NCBI RefSeq assembly: GCF_050436995.1
Contig: NC_134766.1
Location: 5,890,001 to 5,954,000 of the forward strand
DNA from: Anticarsia gemmatalis
Lineage: Eukaryota > Arthropoda > Insecta > Lepidoptera > Erebidae
DNA length: 64,000 bases
Direction of reading: 5' to 3'
The first letter of the stretch is position 1. Each line of letters opens with the position of its first letter. The notes below the pieces were generated by a model. It searched no databases, was not told the DNA's origin, and was given only the letters and a program-made list of their open reading frames with translations. This document shows, in pieces, positions 57,999 to 64,000 of this stretch. Made by a program: the position numbers and the translations under genes.

Positions 57999-58514
57999 GC
58001 AACTGCTATGTATTTCTATAATGTGATGTGCTTGTAAGGTTTCTTCCTTTTATCTCAACGTTATATCACGTAAGCTTTCACGTACATTTATCACGGCGTT
58101 CACCGAGACGAATTTAAAGAGCTTTGCCCTGTCCTTTTGATATATTAAACCTATGATTCTCTCTCACTCTATCTACAAGACTTTTAGGGCATTATCTAGG
58201 GAATTACAAAGTGCCACTTTAAACCTTCGTCACGTAGATATGCCTTTCGGACGCTTTCATAAATATAATACGGGCTAAACGATTTTTATTTATTTTATTT
58301 TATCCCTTGCTTTGAGGTCAACCCATAGTGTTTGACCAATGAACGATTTATCAAGATTAAATTGACAATTCTATTCCCAAAATCAATTAAATTACAAAAG
58401 AAAAAAAATCTGTATAAACTGGCCATTGATGTTCATAGTTTAGATTTTTGTATAGTATAGACTGTAGATATATCTCCGACAACCGCGAACTTTGCATTCA
58501 AGGCTCCTAATTTG

Positions 58515-58720
58515 TTGGACTAGTGTCGAAATTGGTCATACCAACCGAAAGGCCTTTGACATGGCTTAATTACTGTTATCTTTGCGTGTATTTTTACGTG
58601 CTCCCCGAAGAACGGAGACGCTCAGCTCAAATACTGCTGAGGTCACCCATCTATAGATTGACCGCGGCAAAGACTGCTTAACCCACATCGTTTATCGTGA
58701 GCGCAACTGGTTATGAGTGC
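58515..58720 (+). repeat. GGTCACCCATCTAT repeat family, copy 4
   Basis: ACTAGTGTCGAAATTGGTCA, CCGAAGAACGGAGACGCTC, GAGGTCACCCATCTATAGAT and TGCTTAACCCACATCGTTTA match the family. Confidence 0.85.
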
Positions 58721-59139
58721 CTAAACGATATGAGCTTATCTTAATATATTTACCGTTCATAAAAGTTTAGACTTGTATAAATAATGCTTTAAAGATTGTT
58801 TATGGCTCTCCCACGCGGTCCCGTAATTGATTTGATTATAGTGTAATGTTCGTTGGTAGTAATGATATAGAATGAAAGCAAATATTACTGGGATCATTAT
58901 TTTAATACTGCCAACCAACGCTTGCTATTATTAACTGTTGTTTTTTGCTAGAAAAAGTAGCTGGTGTTTACTTTGGTCTTGAAAAATGTCTTAATATGAA
59001 ACTGCCTCTTTGGTCTATTAGACGGTAGTGTACGCGAGATCTGAATAGGTCTTGAGTTTGGTTTGGCCGAAGTGCTATTGGTATTTTCTAATTTGTATTA
59101 GAATGTATCTCATACCTAAGTAATCCCTCCATTTAATAA

Positions 59140-59245
59140 TGTCTCCGGTATTTGGAAATAGCTCTTCACCTGCGGGTTAATCTCAGCCTACGCCTTCTGG
59201 TATAACAGGCTTGAAGATTTATAAATATCATAATGAAATCTCCAA
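59140..59245 (+). repeat. SINE 3' fragment
   Basis: CACCTGCGGGTTAATCTCAG and CTACGCCTTCTGGTATAACA followed by an AT-rich tail match the SINE 3' body. Confidence 0.6.
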
Positions 59246-59757
59246 TATTCAGCGCCAAATATTTAAAACATTTCCATTCATGTTTGCCAAATCCGTTTGC
59301 TAGTAAAAGCTAGTTTTTCATAGCTTTATTTTTAATAAACATGTTGCGATGGATATGGAAATAAAAAACTGGCGAAACTTGCCCTAGTTTTATAGATTTT
59401 TCCCAGGGGCGTTGTACGGCGTAAAGCTGGTGTTTCGGTTTTAATAAATAATGCCTAGGCTCAAAACAAGGCTGGCTTAGGCGGCCGTAGGCCTGTACAT
59501 TAGGGAGAGATATCTTATCTAACGATGGCACAGACAATGACGGAAGGTTTGGGAGGTCACGACCTCTGTTGGCCTAGAAAATTGATGTAATTTGGTTATT
59601 TTGGTTATCGGTGGCTATAGCGGTAGTGTATGCGATTGTAAGTGCTTCAGCTTCGTATAAGCAATGCAGCCTAGATTTTAGGTTGGAAATTTAGATGCTT
59701 TGAAGCGTATAAGAGTGAGACTTACCCTCTTATTCATAAAAACATGAAGTTATGAAA

Positions 59758-59872
59758 GGCTTATAAAATGTTTTGTTTCTTTCACTCCTTTGCGAAATAA
59801 AAAAGAGAAAACATATTATAGTAGTGTCATAACTAAAATAGGTTTATAGGTTGTTTATGCATAAGAGGCTTA
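59758..59872 (+). repeat. Dispersed repeat, second copy of the 18297-18410 family
   Basis: TGTTTTGTTTCTTTCACTCC, GAGAAAACATATTATAGTAG and ACTAAAATAGGTTTATAGG match the copy in the crotonase intron. Confidence 0.78.
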
Positions 59873-60213
59873 GAAGTTTTTATGATGCCTTTGTAGACCC
59901 AGATGTGCAGTAGGTGGCTGCTAGCTGTCAAAAGAGTCTATACTCAGAATTTGATTCTTTTCTCACCGTTATTCCACGTATCGTTTAATTTGTAATATTC
60001 GTCTTCCATTTTTATGCTCTAAATAGAACTCATGTACCTCTTCATAAAGCTTGATGCAGATAATATGTCATTTACTTTGACCGTCTACATTGAGTGTTTT
60101 ACAGCTACGAACAGTTAGAGCTTCCGTAGTTCTAACACAAAAAGCTCGTATTATATACAGAAAGAACTATCAAAGTAGTACACGGTAGTTATCGGTGTTC
60201 TATTGTGACTGAA

Positions 60214-60726
60214 TCGATGTTGCGTCATAACTGAAGTGAACTGAACGACTCAATAAGTTGACGCGACTATCGAATGTAAAGTGTTGTTCAGAATGTACAG
60301 TGCTACGGACAGGTGTTGCTCACGTTGTCAACTTGCAAGCTCGCTTTGTCGTTTAAAAGTTCCGTTTGATAAGGATATTGTGTGTTAGTACAAATATGTG
60401 TTTAACTCATTAATGGTCGGCTTCTGAGGCTCAATTAGCGGTAGTTTGTCTATTCAAACTGTCATATTTATTAATTTATATTACTGCTTAAACGCTATTG
60501 AATAGATAAACTACCGCTAAATGTACCTCAGAAACCGGGGGTAAGTCGATGTTGCGTCACAACTGAAGTAAACTGAACGACTCAGTTGACGTGACTATCG
60601 AATGTCAAGTGTTGTTCAGAATGTACAGTGGTATGGACAGGTGTTGCTCACGTTGTCAACTTGCAAGCTCGCTTTGTCGTTAAAAGGTTCCGTTTGATAA
60701 GGATGTTTTATTTTGTTAGTACAATT
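60214..60726 (+). repeat. Direct duplication of about 180 bp split by a MITE
   Basis: Copy A (60214-60396) and copy B (60545-60726) share long identical runs such as GTGTTGTTCAGAATGTACAG, GACAGGTGTTGCTCACGTTG and AAGCTCGCTTTGTCGTT. The only large interruption is the MITE at 60414-60541. Confidence 0.9.
60414..60541. mobile_element. Palindromic MITE, copy 3 of 3 (128 bp), between two direct repeats
   Basis: The right arm matches copy 1 closely; the left arm is altered (GGTCGGCTTCTGAGGCTC). TAA flanks both sides (60411-60413 and 60542-60544). It separates two copies of a roughly 180-bp duplicated segment. Confidence 0.86.
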
Positions 60727-60734
60727 ATTTGTAG

Positions 60735-60815
60735 TACTGTCCCACTGCTGGGCAAATTTCTCCCGAATTGTGTTAGGTGTTAGGCTTTAAATGCCGCGCT
60801 GGACATGTGCGGGTT
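60735..60815 (-). repeat. CCAGCAGTGGGACAGTAA family fragment (minus strand)
   Basis: GTACTGTCCCACTGCTGGGC is the reverse complement of the family's end block. The rest is diverged. Confidence 0.6.
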
Positions 60816-61244
60816 GGTGATTATAGGTACAAAATTATATTTAATTTTTCTCTAAAGTTATTGGAGAAGTCTACTACTACTTTTACTTGCAGTATTAAGC
60901 TTGTGATTCGTGTCATCGTTATAAAGTATAGTTATACTTGATATAAATTAACTGGTCCTTCTCCAAAGCCCTTGCAAAAATTAATTAAAAGAAAAACGTA
61001 CATACATTATATGATTGTGTATTGCAATTACATGACAAGTTATTTGGATGGATGAAGTGTTAAGTACCTTATCTGAACATGCCACAAAACCACTACTTGC
61101 TTAACTACCTACTTTGCTTAACAATAACATAAAAATACTTAAATATTTAATTGTATTTGATTTTCCTCAAACAATTCATATTATTTTCCTAACGTGTTTC
61201 ATATTACTTCAAAGTTATAAGACACTGACTTCTGCCTGTGACGC

Positions 61245-61646
61245 CTCTCGTTTTCTTACTTGGGGTAAAAAGTACCTTACGTGTTAGTCCAGGTTATCAA
61301 CTATCTGTGTACCATATTTCATCAGAATCTTTTCAGTAACTGTTTCGGGATTGATTAACAAACATCCATAAAAACACATACATACTCACAAACTTTCGCA
61401 TTTATATAAACTAATATTATAAAGCGGAAGAGTTTGTTTGTTTGTTTGAACGCGCTAATCTCAGGAACTACGGTTCCGATTTGAAAAATTCATTCAATGT
61501 TAGATAGGCCATTTATCGAGGAAAGCTATAGGCTATACACTATCACGCTACGACCAATAGGAGCAGAGTACCAGTAAACAATGTTACGAAAACGGGGAAA
61601 TTCTCTCTTATATGACGCAAGCGAAGTTGCGCGGGTCAGCTAGTTT
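61245..61646 (+). repeat. Two abutting dispersed repeats ending GCGCGGGTCAGCTAGT
   Basis: 61245-61415 is a relative of the 34690 repeat (ACATCCATAAAAACACATAC, ACAAACTTTCGCATTTATAT). 61424-61646 begins TATTATAAAGCGGAAGAGTT and ends GCGAAGTTGCGCGGGTCAGC plus TAGTTT, the same terminus as at 1-85. Confidence 0.8.
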
Positions 61647-61649
61647 ATA

Positions 61650-62920
61650 ATATAAGTAAGATGAAACATTTATCATACAACTTGAAAGTACATGTATTTG
61701 AACTGGAACGTAAGTTTTATCACACAATAGAGTCGACCGGAAGGGTACCACGTATTCACACATCTGTGCCCAGCTCACAATACCACTAAGTACTGCTGCG
61801 AAAGATAAAACTACATCTGTTATGTTTTATAAGTATATAGGTGATACTAGGTATATAGGACTCTGGTACAGGCGTACTATATAGCTAGTGCTTGTATAGG
61901 TGGTTTACGAAAGCTTATATGGTTATTGGATGTTATTGGATTTAAGTTAGCACGATATTTGTCAACTATTACACAGTCTTAAGACGTTTGTTACTGCATC
62001 TGGATGTCATGTAGTCGATTTTCATACTAAACAAATATCTTGTGATTTGCAAGTACCTAGTTGTCTCGGGTCTGATTGTGCTTAACGTACATTATTGGTC
62101 CAGCAAGTCCCCAAAATACAGAAATTGAATGTTTTAAAACAAAATAAAGTCTCATAATTAAGACACTGATTCTAGATATTACAGTCCAAGGACACCGTGA
62201 AATGTAAAGGAGTGCAATGGAAAAGACAAGGGCAGGATTAGTAAAAAATAGCTTACTGAGTTTAGTCAACAGTGGATAAGAGTCGGCTAAATATATAGAT
62301 AGTCCAAAGTATATAGGCTGTGTCTCGACAGCTTTATTCTATGGTAATACTGTTTCAAGTAAGAAAGCTACATACCCATGAGTCATGACCGCGGAACTTT
62401 GATGACCCTTTCTCATGCTTTTTGCGGTTTACAAACAGTTTTCTAAACATTTATGGTGAACATCGTGGTTTAGAATGCATATTTAACGTGAAGAAACTCT
62501 TACCCCAGAAAGAGACGTAATTTCAAGTGCTATGATTTTTTATGGGAATGAAAATTAGGTGAAGAATAGATGATTATGAGTTTTAAAAGTATTTTGGGAA
62601 TCTAAAGGTTCTTAAAGCCTTGTTTTTGATATCGATTTCGTATATCTTTTACCTGCATAATCGGTACGGCCGAATTTCCATCGTACATCATTATTTATCA
62701 ATACAAATTATCTATCTACAAAACTAAATAGCCCGCCCGGAATAAAATTATTGGAAACGACTTTACTAGGTTAGAGAATTTAACAAGTAGTTTAGTAGCA
62801 GTTTCCTCTGGCATTTTGTCGTTAATCCCACAAATATCTCCTAGAGAAATATAATAATCACAGCCAATAATATCGTTGAAGTTTGTCGCAGAGATTCTGC
62901 GGTAACCACGGGATAACTTT
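61650..62920. other. AT-rich non-coding stretch within Pds5 intron
   Basis: No exon or recognised repeat was seen. Confidence 0.45.
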
Positions 62921-62927
62921 ACCTAAT

Positions 62928-63125
62928 ACTAGGGGCCCGCCCCGGCTTAGCTCAGTTAAACATTTATTTTACAAAGTAAACTTAACAACTTTTACACCCA
63001 CTTTTGAACCACCCTGTCTATTAAACAAAACAACATCAAAATCGGTTGCGTAGTTTTAAAGATAGAAGCATACATACATACAGACATAGAGACAGACACG
63101 GAAAGCGACTGCTTTATACTAGTAG
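62928..63125 (+). repeat. Dispersed LINE-tail-like repeat (GGGGCCCGCCCCGGCTT head)
   Basis: GGGGCCCGCCCCGGCTTAGC, CATCAAAATCGGTTGCGTAG and CATACATACATACAGACATA are the head, body and tail of a common insect repeat. Confidence 0.75.
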
Positions 63126-64000
63126 TACCGAGTAAATTCACTTTATACATTTCTCGATAACTACGCATTATATTTAAACAAACTTATTAATAGAATATAA
63201 AAATAGATGCTATAAATAATACGAATACACATACCTATCTGATAAGAAGCCAAATGAAATAGGTCATTATTACAGCTACATAATTAAACTGCCAATTAAA
63301 AATGTAATGTTCGATCGAGTATAATGTACAGGTGTTTTATCACTCGCAAGGTGTTGGTGCGTGTTTCAATCGAGTTTTTATAGTAATTTCACCTTATCTG
63401 ATGTTTAATATTATGTGACATTATTTTAAAGCGAAAAAGTTTACGATTAAAAGACTTTATTTAGGTATGTACTATCATAATAAACTATAAAGTGTATATT
63501 TTTTATGGGATAGCTATTGTTTAAGTTGCTTTAATTGTCGCTGGAAGCTAGTTGCACTTTCGGCCCCCTAAAAAATAAATTCTAGAGTCTACAGGTAATG
63601 GTGACTTTGTATAAGTTCCATATTTTTTAAACTTTCGTAATATATTTTACTTATAAAAGAAAATACGGGAATTAACATGAACACGCACATTTTCGTGTTA
63701 TTTGATGATTATAAAGCAACGCTACTGCGCCAGTTGAGTGCAGCTTGGATGGAAAAGTCAACCAAAGGAAGATGTCAAAATCTTTGTAACCCTATCTTAA
63801 AAAAACGTTGACAAATAAATTAGCCTTTTATCTAAAAAACAACTAGCATTTTACTTCAAAAACAAATTAGCCTAATACATACTTATTGCAGATTATGTAT
63901 CTTTCTATTACTGAAGGATTTCTTTTCCTTGGCCGGTAGCAGCATTTCTAATACATAATATGAGAAGACATAGTCATGAACCAAACTACATATTTTGACT
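63126..64000. other. AT-rich non-coding end of the window, inside Pds5 intron
   Basis: No exon for the next Pds5 segment was seen before the window ends. Confidence 0.45.

Noticed and set aside
1..64000. CRISPR array, prokaryotic operon or defence system
   Set aside because: The genes have spliceosomal introns and insect orthologues; the direct repeats found are few, degenerate or transposon-derived.
56000..64000. A second Pds5 exon
   Set aside because: No frame in this interval resembles the next conserved Pds5 segment, and most of the open frames fall in repeats.

Overview
This is a window of nuclear DNA from an insect, almost certainly a lepidopteran and probably a moth. The evidence is AT-rich DNA, short exons with GT-AG introns, proteins that match insect orthologues, and many dispersed repeats of types typical of moth genomes: tRNA-derived SINEs, LINE 3' tails, a mariner deletion derivative and palindromic MITEs. 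Nothing points to bacterial or viral DNA, and there is no CRISPR array or operon.

Layout. 1-13.9 kb has no gene I can support; it holds SINE and LINE debris, several CpG-rich islands that may be promoters, and a 2.24 kb transposon-like element (10554-12793) with a broken LINE inside it. 13995-27327 is a compact block of four housekeeping genes. These are the proteasome beta-5 subunit (+, 6 exons), a mitochondrial crotonase-family protein (-, 6 exons, tail to tail with beta-5), Derlin-1 (+, 5 exons, head to head with the crotonase gene), and the complex I subunit NDUFB9 (-, 3 exons, tail to tail with Derlin-1). 27.4-48.5 kb has no coding exon that I recognise. It contains two plausible promoters with non-coding first exons (about 30.0-30.45 kb and 43.6-43.84 kb), which probably belong to the next gene. 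48536-51935 is a five-exon CRAL-TRIO lipid-transfer gene (+). 55714-55794 is the first coding exon of the cohesin regulator Pds5 (+); the rest of that gene lies beyond the window, across at least 8.2 kb of repeat-filled intron.

The genes do not form one pathway. Proteasome beta-5 and Derlin-1 both act in protein degradation (Derlin-1 extracts ER proteins, the proteasome degrades them). The crotonase protein and NDUFB9 are both mitochondrial. This is most simply a gene-dense housekeeping cluster flanked by two gene-poor, transposon-rich arms.

All five complete gene models join in frame across every splice site. The observations most worth a second look are the 2.24 kb terminal-inverted-repeat element with repeated internal motifs, the altered active site of the crotonase protein, the duplicated 45-bp motif upstream of the CRAL-TRIO gene, and the G-quadruplex tract near 9.3 kb.
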